A stretch of DNA of 64,000 nt from Vibrio sp. 10N.286.49.B1 (GCF_002873335.1 NZ_MCUW01000089.1:197820-261819), one strand, 5' to 3'; counted from the first letter of the stretch, positions 1-8,413 are shown. Notes: a model not told the origin generated them from the sequence alone. Numbers and translations are program-made.

Positions 1-286
1 ACTTACTCGATAAGCTGCATTCATCACTGGCTTGTTTCACTGGCGCTGAAGCCGCAGGACTAATAAGAGACGCGTCTCGATTCGCAGAGCTTACCTCTGA
101 TATCGCGCCTTTTGAGCTACTCAGCGATTGATTGGGTTCGACGGCATTAGGATGAGAACACACTTGCAGTAGACCACTACTTTGCATCAAGCACACAAAC
201 AACACCCACCCAGTAAGGATGAGCGCCAATTTGGCTTTTTTGCTTAATGATTTCTCTCTGAGATCAGAGATAAAAAGTGGACTCAA
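1..286 (-). CDS. small membrane-anchored protein, 3' end outside window
   Basis: An open reading frame on the minus strand runs off the left edge of the window. The readable part begins with a short basic stretch (SLSKKAK), then a hydrophobic segment of about 18 residues (LALILTGWVLFVCLMQSSG), then a Ser/Ala-rich polar region with two cysteines. This looks like an N-terminal signal anchor followed by a periplasmic tail. No ATG is found upstream in frame. TTG at 284-286 is the best start I can see, without a convincing ribosome site, so the start is uncertain. I do not recognise the family. It could also be a decayed gene. Confidence 0.4.
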   Translation of the reverse strand, partial: MSPLFISDLREKSLSKKAKLALILTGWVLFVCLMQSSGLLQVCSHPNAVEPNQSLSSSKGAISEVSSANRDASLISPAASAPVKQASDECSLSSK

Positions 287-818
287 AATAATTTCGTTAC
301 CGTTTGTCAGCGTTACTGTCTGCTTTTCGCACAGTGTAGTGAACCTCTGTGACTAACTCTAGAGAAATTTATACATTTTCGTGATTATTAACACTTTTCG
401 GACCATAAACTCTATGAATAGGAAACGTCATAGTCTGACATGACTATCCAACATTTAATCGAAACGCTTGAATCAAATGCTCATAGTAGACACCTCGAGT
501 TATCGACTCATCGCGAGTTAATTTGTTTGAATCTCCCTTTATCTGCCACGTCAATAGAGGTACCTTCATAAAATCCTTGTTAGCTTCTACTGACTCTTGT
601 CACACCCAAGCATTCCTTCGTGCTTTTATCTGATAGTAGTCATGTGTTGCCCGTACTTTATTTCAATTTATATTTTTTTTTAACCTTCTCCAGTGGGCTA
701 TGTTATAACATAACTCGAACTCAGCTAATTGATAACTATTCGTGATTATAGCTGTATCAATCTACTTGGCCAGCGCCTAGCTTCCAATTCTAATACTCAA
801 ATAGGTACACATCTCCAC
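287..818. other. intergenic region with a palindrome and a doubtful small ORF
   Basis: This 0.5-kb AT-rich gap separates the truncated minus-strand gene from the DUF1624 gene. It contains a 14-bp perfect palindrome, TATGTTATAACATA, at 699-712, about 107 bp ahead of the downstream start and close enough to be an operator. A 43-codon open frame at 440-571 on the plus strand lacks a recognisable ribosome site and resembles nothing I know. A T-tract lies at 673-681. Nothing else is evident. Confidence 0.4.
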
Positions 819-1997
819 ATGTCAGCCCAAGCCACTATTCCGCCCTCACCTTCGGACGTTCAAAGTGTGAAAACACGTCTCGCTTCTATCGATATTATGC
901 GGGGATTAGTTATCTTATTGATGCTCATTGACCACGTTCGTGAGCGATTTTACTACCACAAACCCGTATCTGACCCAATGAGCCTGTCGGATACCGAACC
1001 AGAACTGTTCTTCACTCGCATCCTTGCGCACTTATGCGCACCGTTATTTGTTTTTCTGACGGGGATTTCGGCGTGGCTTTATGAAAACCCACACGGTAGA
1101 CCCAGCAGGAATGCGAGTGAGTTCCTTTTAAAGCGTGGCTTGTTTCTGGTCTTTCTAGAAATGACATTGGTTAACTTTTCATGGTTTGGGCGCTACGAGA
1201 CACTGTATTTACAGGTCATATGGGCTATCGGGTTGAGTATGATAAGCCTTAGCTTACTTTGCCGTTTACCACGTACCGCCACCGCACTCTTGGGCTTGTT
1301 GATTGTATTTGGGCATAACTTACTTACCCCAATTAATTTCGCCATGCATGAGGTGGGATATACGTTTTGGACTATCTTCCATGACGCGAATTTTTTAGTC
1401 ACTGAAGGGCCACTGAAAATCAAAGTGTCGTACCCAGTATTACCTTGGATTGGGGTTATTTTACTTGGTTATTCTGTCGGCCCACTATTTGGTTCAGCGG
1501 TCACTCAAGCAAAGCGTCAGTCAACCCTAGTTAAACTTGGTTTGCTAAGCCTTGCATTACTTATTGTATTGCGTGGATTCAACATATATGGCGAAACAGA
1601 TGCTTGGGTTAACAATGGGAGCCTGCTTGAAAGTGTCATGTCTTTTGTGAACTTTACTAAATACCCACCGTCGTTGTTGTATATCCTGATGACCTTAGGT
1701 GCTGGCCTCCTTTTGCTAGCTGCATTTGAAAAGATGAACAATGCGGCCACCAATGTACTGCAAGTCTTTGGCTCCGCGCCCATGTTCTTCTACATAATAC
1801 ATCTTTACTTGTTACTCATTGGCTATCGATTAGTCTTGACGGTCTTTGGTCCAAACCATGGTGACTTATTCGGAATACCAAGCGTGGGCTATATTTGGTT
1901 AATTTCAGCGATCTTAGCTGCGGTACTTTATTTCCCTACGAAGGCTTTTTCGACCTATAAACAACGAAGCAATAGTAAGATTTTGAAGTATTTCTAA
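819..1997 (+). CDS. DUF1624 / HGSNAT-like acyltransferase membrane protein
   Basis: Polytopic inner-membrane protein of about 392 residues. Near the N-terminus it has the DUF1624 signature SIDIMRGLVILLMLIDH (residues 23-39), with the conserved D-x-x-RG and DH pairs. About ten hydrophobic segments follow. The family is related to heparan-alpha-glucosaminide N-acetyltransferase, which moves acetyl groups across membranes to sugars; the bacterial substrate is generally unknown. The open frame extends upstream to a TTG at 729. I chose ATG 819 because the family signature starts soon after it and an AGGT lies about 13 bases ahead. It is monocistronic and ends at a strong hairpin shared with the convergent sorbitol operon. 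The family call is firm; the reaction is not known. Confidence 0.8.
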   Translation: MSAQATIPPSPSDVQSVKTRLASIDIMRGLVILLMLIDHVRERFYYHKPVSDPMSLSDTEPELFFTRILAHLCAPLFVFLTGISAWLYENPHGRPSRNASEFLLKRGLFLVFLEMTLVNFSWFGRYETLYLQVIWAIGLSMISLSLLCRLPRTATALLGLLIVFGHNLLTPINFAMHEVGYTFWTIFHDANFLVTEGPLKIKVSYPVLPWIGVILLGYSVGPLFGSAVTQAKRQSTLVKLGLLSLALLIVLRGFNIYGETDAWVNNGSLLESVMSFVNFTKYPPSLLYILMTLGAGLLLLAAFEKMNNAATNVLQVFGSAPMFFYIIHLYLLLIGYRLVLTVFGPNHGDLFGIPSVGYIWLISAILAAVLYFPTKAFSTYKQRSNSKILKYF

Positions 1998-2017
1998 ATA
2001 ACTCAATTGCTATACGT

Positions 2018-2056
2018 CGAGATGACCTTCACTTGTAAAGTGGTCAGGTCATCTCG
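2018..2056. terminator. bidirectional terminator-like hairpin
   Basis: The arms CGAGATGACC (2018-2027) and GGTCATCTCG (2047-2056) are perfect inverted copies, with an inner CACTT/AAGTG pairing. The hairpin sits between the convergent ends of the DUF1624 gene and the second sorbitol PTS module. There is no long U-tract on either side, so it may act as a two-way block or stabilise the 3' ends. Confidence 0.65.
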
Positions 2057-2068
2057 GTACTGGTCATA

Positions 2069-2428
2069 TTAGCCAAAAACAATAGCGTCGTTTACGCTAA
2101 TGGTTGTTGGTCGTTTCCCAAGAACGTGAACCATACCGGGTAATTCTGGTGTCATTCTTCCATCAAACTTTATCGTCACATGTCCTAGCTCATTAAGGTT
2201 TTTGGTCGCCATCTTACCAATAGAAGTCACTATATAATCTCGCTCACCAATCAGTAACGTGCTTTCAGTCGTTAATGTACCTCGCTCTGCTCCTTGGTTA
2301 TGGATAAAGCAATAATCCACTACATCTTCAGGAGCAGATTCATTGAATAAGATCATCATATCGTCCTCCAATGAATCATTCGCAAGTTCACCAATTTTCG
2401 TTATAGATGCTTTAAATTGCAGTGACAT
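2069..2428 (-). CDS. srlB: PTS glucitol/sorbitol-type IIA component, second copy
   Basis: Cytoplasmic EIIA of the glucitol family, about 119 residues, close to the usual length of E. coli SrlB. The family signatures FIH (the phosphorylated His in SrlB) and ELGHVTIKFDG are visible. It should pass phosphate from HPr to the IIB domain of the adjacent SrlE. In E. coli SrlB and in the other copy in this window a second histidine follows two residues after the active one (H-x-H). Here the sequence is FIHNQ, so that second His is absent. I chose the ATG at 2428, which has GGAG just ahead, over the upstream in-frame start at 2467, which lies inside srlE. It is the last gene of the second PTS module. 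Confidence 0.9.
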   Translation of the reverse strand: MSLQFKASITKIGELANDSLEDDMMILFNESAPEDVVDYCFIHNQGAERGTLTTESTLLIGERDYIVTSIGKMATKNLNELGHVTIKFDGRMTPELPGMVHVLGKRPTTISVNDAIVFG

Positions 2429-2436
2429 CTCGACTC

Positions 2437-3423
2437 CTATTGATAAATGAACATAGACACGAACCACGCCAATAAGACTGTAGGAGCTCCTGTAATAAAG
2501 CGAGAGTACAATACGGATGGTACGCCAATTTCTACCGTTTCTTGCTTAGCATCTGCCAACCCAAGCCCAACAGGAACAAAATCACAGGCTGCCTGAGAAT
2601 TTATCGCAAACAAAGCAGGTAATGCTAAATGAGGGGGGATGGCACCCGCACCAATTTGCACCCCTACAAGCACGCCGATGACTTGTGCAATGACAGCCCC
2701 TGGGCCAAGAAATGGCGAGAACAGAGGGAATGAACAAATTAATGCCAGCGTAATAAGGCCTAATGGATTCTGTGACAAGGGGGTCAGCACGTTTGCGATA
2801 AGATCACCTATACCTGACGCCATGATAATACCGATGAGCATCGATACAAACGCCATAAAAGGCAGAATTGTTTTCAAAACAGTATCAATGGTGTCACGCC
2901 CTGCTTGGTAAAATATCGACATGACATTTCCCATCGAAAGTCCAATACTGGCAACTAAACCACTGCTCTGCTCGCTTATTTTTTTTGTTATATCAATCGC
3001 AGGAGCAGTGGGTGAAGGGATAGGATCCGAATGAACGACTTTTCGATGATCGATAGTTCGAGAAACTAGACTCATGCCAGAAGAGTCTATAGATGAGACA
3101 TAAATGTCTTCGTGAATATACTCAGCCAGTGGCCCACTCTTACCAGTCGCATGTATATTAAGCGTAAATAGTTTTTTCTTAGGGTATAAGCCACAACGTA
3201 ATGTTCCACCACAATCGATAACAACGAAGGCCACATCTGAGTCGTCGACAATATTCCTAAACCCATCAACCACTTCTAAACCGGTTAATTGACTCAAATA
3301 ATCAACAATCTCCGGTTTTACTCCACCAGTTACATATAAGATTTTCTTACCAGGTTTTATTGGAATATAGAGTGGGCCTCCCCAGCCTCCACTGCCTGCA
3401 ATTACCTTTAAACTTTGATTCAT
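2437..3423 (-). CDS. srlE: PTS glucitol/sorbitol-type IIBC component, second copy
   Basis: EIIBC protein of 328 residues. The N-terminal IIB domain has GSGGWGGPL and the phosphocysteine loop [13 protein letters not shown]. The C-terminal membrane part has [18 protein letters not shown] and [17 protein letters not shown], matching E. coli SrlE closely. A variable linker at about residues 120-150 differs from the first copy. The gene overlaps srlA by four bases (ATGA), and a GGAGGA ribosome site precedes it. With srlA and srlB it forms a full permease for a hexitol. Its separate position downstream of the repressor gene suggests a duplication that may now serve a different polyol or a different affinity range; that is inference. 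Confidence 0.93.
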   Translation of the reverse strand: MNQSLKVIAGSGGWGGPLYIPIKPGKKILYVTGGVKPEIVDYLSQLTGLEVVDGFRNIVDDSDVAFVVIDCGGTLRCGLYPKKKLFTLNIHATGKSGPLAEYIHEDIYVSSIDSSGMSLVSRTIDHRKVVHSDPIPSPTAPAIDITKKISEQSSGLVASIGLSMGNVMSIFYQAGRDTIDTVLKTILPFMAFVSMLIGIIMASGIGDLIANVLTPLSQNPLGLITLALICSFPLFSPFLGPGAVIAQVIGVLVGVQIGAGAIPPHLALPALFAINSQAACDFVPVGLGLADAKQETVEIGVPSVLYSRFITGAPTVLLAWFVSMFIYQ

Positions 3424-3983
3424 ACATTCCTCCGGCTTTCAAAGTCCGGATTGTCCGAAAGCGTTTTACCTTGCTGCCGACATAGCATCGAAGTCGTGAA
3501 GTCCGTGACCCAGCCTCTAAAGAAATTACTTATCAAGCCCACAAGTAAATAAGTGATAGCTAAAGGGCCTAGAGGAAGACCTAATTGTGACAGTCCATTT
3601 GCAATGCCCAAATATATAAAAAGCTCCCCGGGATTTACGTGAGGGAACATACCGTTCATAGTATGGCAACTGTATGACGCTGATGCGTAATAAGAAGGTT
3701 TATAACGTTCCGGTAGAAACTTACCCAAACTTAATGTCATAGGATTACAGAAGAAAAAAGTACCAAGGAAAGGAAGAACTAAATAACGAGAAAACGGGTT
3801 GCTTGCACATTTTTTAGCAAGTTTTTCAATTCGATGCTGCCCGATAATTCGAATAAGAGAATTCATGGCAACGAGCAAACAAATAAGAACTGGCAATATA
3901 TCAACGACCATTCCTAGTAGAACATCCCCGCCTTTTTCAAAAAGGCTAAAAAACCACTCAGCGGCAAGTGTTATGCTATCCAT
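3420..3983 (-). CDS. srlA: PTS glucitol/sorbitol-type IIC2 component, second copy
   Basis: Integral membrane EIIC subunit, about 187 residues, the usual SrlA length. The conserved [20 protein letters not shown] and [16 protein letters not shown] segments match E. coli SrlA. I chose ATG 3983, since [12 protein letters not shown] then aligns with the family N-terminus; a GTG three codons upstream (3992) is the alternative. It opens the second PTS module, and its 3' end overlaps srlE by four bases. The upstream 123 bp hold a repressor-type element and a separate inverted repeat. Confidence 0.92.
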   Translation of the reverse strand: MDSITLAAEWFFSLFEKGGDVLLGMVVDILPVLICLLVAMNSLIRIIGQHRIEKLAKKCASNPFSRYLVLPFLGTFFFCNPMTLSLGKFLPERYKPSYYASASYSCHTMNGMFPHVNPGELFIYLGIANGLSQLGLPLGPLAITYLLVGLISNFFRGWVTDFTTSMLCRQQGKTLSDNPDFESRRNV

Positions 3984-4001
3984 AGTGTCCACACGGTTAC
4001 G

Positions 4002-4042
4002 TTCAAGTGACCACTATTTTTCATTGGTTGCAGTCACTTGAA
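4002..4042. promoter_or_regulatory. inverted repeat ahead of second srlA
   Basis: TTCAAGTGAC (4002-4011) and GTCACTTGAA (4033-4042) are perfect 10-bp inverted copies separated by 21 bases. They lie between the repressor-type element and the srlA start. The core AAGTGA/TCACTT resembles one arm of the neighbouring palindrome AAAGTGATCACTTT, so the arms may be further binding half-sites. A leader stem-loop is the alternative. Confidence 0.5.
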
Positions 4043-4083
4043 AAGCACATATCTTTCATTTTGTGAGTTCTATCAATAACAAA

Positions 4084-4109
4084 ACTTTCAAAGTGAAAGT
4101 GATCACTTT
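4084..4109. promoter_or_regulatory. probable DeoR/SrlR operator, second PTS module
   Basis: This 26-bp element contains the perfect 14-bp palindrome AAAGTGATCACTTT (4096-4109) joined to ACTTTCAAA. A second copy at 8388-8413, ahead of the first srlA, matches it at 22 of 26 positions in the same orientation and register. The element begins about 100 bp ahead of srlA (3983). The only DNA-binding repressor encoded beside both copies is the DeoR-family protein at 4115-4891, which makes it the likely ligand. Confidence 0.7.
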
Positions 4110-4114
4110 TAACC

Positions 4115-4891
4115 TTACACTAGATACACCGTAATCCCTTTACTCTTTAAGCCCTCTAGATCACTTTTAGCTATGTCTGTATCCGTCACAACGATATCAA
4201 CGAGATCAATAGGGACTACAACGTTTGGACTTTTACGACCAAACTTCGAAGAATCAAGCACCGCTATAATTTGATTCGCTGATTGACACATCGCTTGACT
4301 GACTTGATAAGCTTCTATGTATGTCGTACAGCCTTGAAGTAAATCGAAGCCGTCGGCTCCAATAAATAGCTTGTCAAACGAAAACTGGCTAAATGCGCTT
4401 TCTGCTAAGCTACCATGAAAAGAAGCCGATTTTTTCCTGTAAGTACCACCTGGCATTATCACCGTATGCTCTGAGTCGAGATCATTCAGAGCACTTAGAA
4501 TATCAATACTGTTTGTCATTAATGTCAATGACATAACCTTATCTAAGTTGGGTATCATCTGTAATGTGGTGCTCCCACAGTCCAAGATTATAGATTCACC
4601 ATCTTGAACAAGCTCTGCCGCTTTGCGAGCAATTCGGGTTTTCTTGTCTAGATTGATTGTTTTCTTGTCATCCATCGCTATATCTTCGGCGATAGATGTA
4701 GGTTCTGATGGCGCACAAGCTTCTGCACTACCATACCGTCGCGCAACGACACCTTGAAGCTCCAGTTGTCGTAGATCCGTTCTAATTGTTGCGCCAGAAG
4801 TTTCAAAGATAACCGCGAGTTCATTCACTGCGGTCTTCCCGTGCTCTTGTAAATAAGAGACCAATCTACTACGTCTATCACCAATGGTCAT
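4115..4891 (-). CDS. srlR: DeoR-family repressor of the sorbitol locus
   Basis: Cytoplasmic regulator of 258 residues, a typical DeoR-family length. An N-terminal winged helix-turn-helix (about residues 5-55, AVNELAVIFETSGATIRTDL) is followed by a sugar-phosphate-sensing DeoRC domain with IILDCGSTTLQMI, LMTNSID and FIGADGFD. In E. coli the equivalent SrlR (GutR) represses the srl operon and responds to sorbitol or its phosphate. Here it lies after gutM and before the second PTS module, in the same direction as both. The twin 26-bp palindromic elements ahead of the two srlA genes are likely its sites. Assignment to SrlR rests on locus context and family. Confidence 0.85.
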   Translation of the reverse strand: MTIGDRRSRLVSYLQEHGKTAVNELAVIFETSGATIRTDLRQLELQGVVARRYGSAEACAPSEPTSIAEDIAMDDKKTINLDKKTRIARKAAELVQDGESIILDCGSTTLQMIPNLDKVMSLTLMTNSIDILSALNDLDSEHTVIMPGGTYRKKSASFHGSLAESAFSQFSFDKLFIGADGFDLLQGCTTYIEAYQVSQAMCQSANQIIAVLDSSKFGRKSPNVVVPIDLVDIVVTDTDIAKSDLEGLKSKGITVYLV

Positions 4892-4950
4892 TAGCTAAAA
4901 TCTCCTCTTTTTTTTATTGTACACGAAAAGCATTTCACTTTAAAAGCCGC

Positions 4951-5307
4951 TCATTCAGTTTGAAAAGCCACTTTTAGCGCTTCTTGTGTACCCTTATCAA
5001 GGCTACTTACCTTTTGATTTGAAAAAGGAAATGCATCACCAATCAAGCTATCTAACGTTTCAGGCCTAGCAAATACCGTCACACCTTTTAACACTTTTGC
5101 ATCAATAATTTTATGTTCTGGAGATTCAGAAAGCACTACTATCGTTCTTTTTTTCCATTTACTCTGAGTGCGTCCTATTTTTACCGTCCCTTTTTTCGCC
5201 ATTGCTTGAAGCATTCGGTTAAAAGCTCGAATTTGAAAAAAACTCAAGCCTATTTGCCCTATCCAGGCAGCAATCGCCACCACAATTAACATCGATATTG
5301 AGTCCAT
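4951..5307 (-). CDS. srlM: GutM-family glucitol operon activator
   Basis: GutM family protein, 118 residues. An N-terminal hydrophobic segment (SISMLIVVAIAAWIGQIGLSFFQIRAFNRML) is followed by KGTVKIGRTQSKWKKRTIVVL and a KGVTVFARPE motif that matches E. coli GutM/SrlM (KGLTVFARPQ). In E. coli GutM is described as an activator of the glucitol operon, though its membrane-like N-terminus suggests membrane association. It lies between the small ORF and the repressor gene, preserving the enterobacterial order D-M-R. Confidence 0.88.
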   Translation of the reverse strand: MDSISMLIVVAIAAWIGQIGLSFFQIRAFNRMLQAMAKKGTVKIGRTQSKWKKRTIVVLSESPEHKIIDAKVLKGVTVFARPETLDSLIGDAFPFSNQKVSSLDKGTQEALKVAFQTE

Positions 5308-5371
5308 AAATCACCTATGACGCATTTACATTAAATCAAATAACTTTACTGACAGTAATATTACTACACCG

Positions 5372-5458
5372 TCATTTCTTTAACTTCATTACATCAATGA
5401 AAAACCGCGTTGCAAAAACCATTGCCGCGAAGACTAAAACATCAATCACAATGTCCAT
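5372..5458 (-). CDS. 28-residue small membrane protein candidate
   Basis: A short frame on the minus strand between srlD and gutM encodes 28 residues beginning MDIVIDVLVFAAMVFATRFF and ending in a basic tail, KLKK. It is a single hydrophobic helix of about 20 residues with an internal arginine and a positive C-terminus, typical of bacterial small membrane proteins. The start ATG is preceded by GAGGAG at a spacing of six bases, among the strongest ribosome sites in the locus. The rest of the spacer needs no other gene. The function is unknown; a partner of the sorbitol permease or of GutM is a guess based only on position. Confidence 0.6.
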   Translation of the reverse strand: MDIVIDVLVFAAMVFATRFFIDVMKLKK

Positions 5459-5501
5459 GAACAGCTCCTCAAATCAATCAAAAAATTCGCCCCTAAAGAG
5501 G

Positions 5502-5531
5502 AACTCCCCCATACAATGGTGTGGGGGAGTT
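5502..5531. other. intercistronic hairpin after srlD
   Basis: AACTCCCCCA (5502-5511) and TGGGGGAGTT (5522-5531) form a perfect 10-bp GC-rich stem with a 10-base loop. It lies 27 bases beyond the srlD stop and before the small ORF. No U-run follows directly in the reading direction, so partial termination or protection of the upstream mRNA is more likely than full termination. It would separate expression of the PTS/SrlD genes from the regulatory genes. Confidence 0.6.
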
Positions 5532-5557
5532 ACAACATAACCGTTCACATTCGTCGT

Positions 5558-6334
5558 TTAAAACATTACCTGTCCACCAGTAATATTGATGGATTGTCCT
5601 GTGCAATATTTAGCACCTTCACTTGCATAGAATTTCAATACATTCAGGACATCATCATAACCACAACCTGCTTTAAGTGGGACTTTATCGATATAGTGGT
5701 CCATTACTTTATCTTCCGGTAATCCTAATTTCTTTGCATATTGCGGAATTAGACTCTGGAACATAGGAGACTGCAACAGGTTACCCAGCATTAGACTGTT
5801 CACAGTAATATTGTCATCTGCCAAGTCCAAGGCGATGGACTGCGTAAGCCCTATACCTGCAAATTTTGCAGAGCTATAACCCGCGTTATGCTTACTTCCA
5901 ACTTTACCCGATTTGCTGTTGATTTGAAGAATTCGCCCCCCCCTACCTTGCTCAACCATATATCGAGCAGCTTCTCTGGCGCATAAGAAATAGCCATTCA
6001 AATTGACATTGACATTAAAATTGAAGTCATCGAGCGAAAAGTCCGTCACCTTTGCCGCTTTTGCTACACCTGCGCTGTAAACCAATACATCTATACTACC
6101 GAATTGGTCATTAATTGCTTTGAACGCTTTCTCAACACTACCTTCATCAGTGGCATCAACTGCGACTCCGAATGCGTTTGTTTGCCCAGACATAGTGCAG
6201 ATATGATCAGCTACTCTCACTGCATTTTGACCATTGAGGTCAGCAACACCAACATTGTACCCTTCTAGTGCTAATCCTTCACAAAGGTACTCACCAAGCG
6301 TTTGACCGCCACCAATTACAACTGCTGTTCTCAT
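5558..6334 (-). CDS. srlD: sorbitol-6-phosphate 2-dehydrogenase
   Basis: Short-chain dehydrogenase, about 258 residues, converting sorbitol 6-phosphate to fructose 6-phosphate with NAD+. It has the nucleotide-binding VIGGGQTLGEYL at the N-terminus and the catalytic Ser/Tyr/Lys set in QINSKSGKVGSKHNAGYSSAKFAG. The C-terminal YCTGQSINITGGQVMF is almost the same as E. coli SrlD. I chose ATG 6334; the longer frame from 6373 adds 13 residues unlike the family. It is the only catabolic dehydrogenase for the two PTS modules. The operon order from 8343 is A-E-B-D, as in enterobacteria. Confidence 0.95.
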   Translation of the reverse strand: MRTAVVIGGGQTLGEYLCEGLALEGYNVGVADLNGQNAVRVADHICTMSGQTNAFGVAVDATDEGSVEKAFKAINDQFGSIDVLVYSAGVAKAAKVTDFSLDDFNFNVNVNLNGYFLCAREAARYMVEQGRGGRILQINSKSGKVGSKHNAGYSSAKFAGIGLTQSIALDLADDNITVNSLMLGNLLQSPMFQSLIPQYAKKLGLPEDKVMDHYIDKVPLKAGCGYDDVLNVLKFYASEGAKYCTGQSINITGGQVMF

Positions 6335-6387
6335 AACAAACTCTCCAAAAAGGGCGAGGCTTGAAAGGTTCAAACCTCAAATATTAA

Positions 6388-6744
6388 TTAATTAAATGAA
6401 ATCGTTGAGCCAACATGTAACGATTGAGGCTGCAGACCATCTAGGTGCAAACTTCCAACAAAATCGGCCTCATTGGCGGCATCAAAACGTAAAGTAATAT
6501 GACCTAAGTTACCTAAATTTTGGTTAACAGCATCGCCAACAGCGGTAATCGGATATTGTGTATCATTGATAACAACGCTCCCCCCGACGTTAATGACACC
6601 TTTAAGCTGATCATGACTGTGAACAAAACAGTATTCAGCAGCATCGGCAGGCACTGACTCATTAAATAGAATCAGCATGTCATCACTCAAAGCCTCTATT
6701 GCAGACTCACCTACTTTAATAATTTGTATATCGTATAAGCTCAT
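6388..6744 (-). CDS. srlB: PTS glucitol/sorbitol IIA component, first copy
   Basis: EIIA of 118 residues with the family motif YCFVHSHDQLKG. It keeps both histidines of the H-x-H pair, the first being the phosphorylated one in E. coli SrlB, and has NLGHITLRFD. It receives phosphate from HPr and passes it to SrlE. It lies directly between srlE and srlD and is cotranscribed. It is distinctly different from the second copy at 2069-2428, so the duplication is not recent or the two were acquired separately. Confidence 0.93.
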   Translation of the reverse strand: MSLYDIQIIKVGESAIEALSDDMLILFNESVPADAAEYCFVHSHDQLKGVINVGGSVVINDTQYPITAVGDAVNQNLGNLGHITLRFDAANEADFVGSLHLDGLQPQSLHVGSTISFN

Positions 6745-6753
6745 GATGTGCGC

Positions 6754-7779
6754 CTAGTTATAGATGAACATTGAAGCAAACCAAGCAAGTAATACTGTTG
6801 GTGCGCCAGTTAAGAATCGACTGTATAAAACCGATGGGACACCGACTCGCACAGTTTCAGGTTTCGCTTCTGCCAAGCCCAACCCGACAGGAATGAAATC
6901 ACAGGCTGCTTGTGCGTTAATAGCGAATAAAGCTGGTAGCGCTAAATGTGGCGGAATATTTCCTAACCCTATTTGCGTGCCAATCAGCACTCCAATGACT
7001 TGAGCAATCACTGCGCCAGGGCCTAAGAAAGGTGACAAAAATGGGAATGAACAGATTAATGCCAATGTAATCAGCCCCACTGGATTAGTCGCGAGCGGCA
7101 CTAGCACATGTGCAATACTATCTCCAATCCCACTGGCTAAGATGACCCCGATTAACATGGAAACAAATGCCATGAATGGGATAATTGTTGATATTACGGT
7201 ATCAATGGTATCCCGGCCGGCTTGGAAAAATGTCGCCATGACATTTCCCATACCCATACCAATCCGAGCTAATAAGCTGTCTGACTGTTCCGTCAATTTT
7301 TTATTTGTATCGATGTACCCGCCACCTGTAAGAGAAGCATTACCATTGGCATCAACAGATATGTCTCCCACTATTTGATGAGGTGCCGCCTTCGCGGTAG
7401 ACGCTACAGTTTCAGTTTGATTGGCAAAGCTGACACAGTCGACATCCACACTCGACACATAATTACTTTCATTAATATATTTTGCCATCACGCCAGACTT
7501 ACCCGTCGGCATGACATTCAAGGTTGGAATATTATTTTTTGGATACAAACCGCACCGCATTGAACCGCCACAGTCGATAACAGCACATGCCATGTCCTCG
7601 TAATCACACCCCTCAGCAAAACCATCTACCGCTTCTAGACCTGTCAATTCAACCAATTTGTCAACCAACGCAGGGCGAGTCCCTCCCACCATGTACATGA
7701 TTTTTTTGTTACTAGGGAAATTAATTAGTAATTCACTACCCCAACCGCCTTTACCTGCTTTCACTCTAAGTGTTGTCAT
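6754..7779 (-). CDS. srlE: PTS glucitol/sorbitol IIBC component, first copy
   Basis: EIIBC protein of 341 residues. The IIB domain shows KGGWGSELL and the cysteine loop [13 protein letters not shown]. The membrane portion has [20 protein letters not shown] and [19 protein letters not shown], matching SrlE. The linker at about residues 125-165 is longer and Gly/Asn-rich compared with the second copy, accounting for most of the 13-residue difference. An AGGAGA ribosome site lies in the 15-bp gap after srlA. Confidence 0.94.
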   Translation of the reverse strand: MTTLRVKAGKGGWGSELLINFPSNKKIMYMVGGTRPALVDKLVELTGLEAVDGFAEGCDYEDMACAVIDCGGSMRCGLYPKNNIPTLNVMPTGKSGVMAKYINESNYVSSVDVDCVSFANQTETVASTAKAAPHQIVGDISVDANGNASLTGGGYIDTNKKLTEQSDSLLARIGMGMGNVMATFFQAGRDTIDTVISTIIPFMAFVSMLIGVILASGIGDSIAHVLVPLATNPVGLITLALICSFPFLSPFLGPGAVIAQVIGVLIGTQIGLGNIPPHLALPALFAINAQAACDFIPVGLGLAEAKPETVRVGVPSVLYSRFLTGAPTVLLAWFASMFIYN

Positions 7780-7794
7780 TGTGGTATCTCCTAA

Positions 7795-8343
7795 TTAACC
7801 AAATTTAACTTCACGCTCTAACGAAATGCCTTGTTGCTTCTCAACCATCATGGTCGTGAAATCAGTCACCCAACCTCTAAAGAAATTAGACACAGCCCCA
7901 ACAACTAGATACGCCACAGCTAACGGTGCAAGAGGCAGCCCTAACGTTGTGAGGCCGCTAGCTATACCTAAGTAGACGAACAACTCACCCGGATTGACGT
8001 GAGGAAAGAGTCCATTCATTGAGTGGCAAGAATATGAGCCGGCAGCGTAGTAGCTTGGCTTATAACGCTCTGGTAGAAATTTGCCTAATGACAACGTCAT
8101 CGGATTACAAAAAATGAAAGTTCCAACCACTGGGAGTATTAAGTAGCGTGACACCGGGTTGCTTGCGCATCGGCTCGCTAGTTTCTCAACGCGATGTTCC
8201 CCGACAAAAGCAATCAACGCGTTCATCGCACATAACAAAGCAATAAGTAACGGAAGAATACCGGTCATCATACCGAGCATGACTTCTCCGCCTTTTTGAA
8301 ATAACCCTATAAACCATTCAGCTAAAAATATTATTGTGTCCAT
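7795..8343 (-). CDS. srlA: PTS glucitol/sorbitol IIC2 component, first copy
   Basis: Membrane EIIC subunit of about 182 residues. [14 protein letters not shown] at the N-terminus and [20 protein letters not shown] agree with E. coli SrlA. I chose ATG 8343, which has AAGGTG six bases ahead and gives the family N-terminus; the GTG at 8352 is part of that ribosome site. It is the first gene of the main sorbitol operon, and the 26-bp repressor-type element begins about 45 bp upstream. Confidence 0.94.
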   Translation of the reverse strand: MDTIIFLAEWFIGLFQKGGEVMLGMMTGILPLLIALLCAMNALIAFVGEHRVEKLASRCASNPVSRYLILPVVGTFIFCNPMTLSLGKFLPERYKPSYYAAGSYSCHSMNGLFPHVNPGELFVYLGIASGLTTLGLPLAPLAVAYLVVGAVSNFFRGWVTDFTTMMVEKQQGISLEREVKFG

Positions 8344-8387
8344 CTGTTTCACCTTGTTGTTATTTGATGGACTGATTATGCAAGATG

Positions 8388-8413
8388 ACTTTCAAAATAA
8401 AAGCGATCGCTTT
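8388..8413. promoter_or_regulatory. probable DeoR/SrlR operator, first PTS module
   Basis: The perfect palindrome AAAGCGATCGCTTT (8400-8413) is joined to ACTTTCAAA to form a 26-bp element matching the one at 4084-4109 in 22 of 26 positions. Two differences (C/T and G/A) are symmetric within the palindrome, so both versions stay perfectly palindromic. That is expected if a dimeric protein binds them. The element lies 45 bp ahead of srlA. Confidence 0.72.

Noticed and set aside
440..571. 43-codon plus-strand ORF in the first intergenic region
   Set aside because: No Shine-Dalgarno sequence and no recognisable relative; kept only as a note in the region entry.
2639..2911. Plus-strand ORF opposite srlE (and the matching one at 7142-7378)
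   Set aside because: Antisense shadows of the two srlE copies; their similarity to each other simply follows from the duplicated gene.
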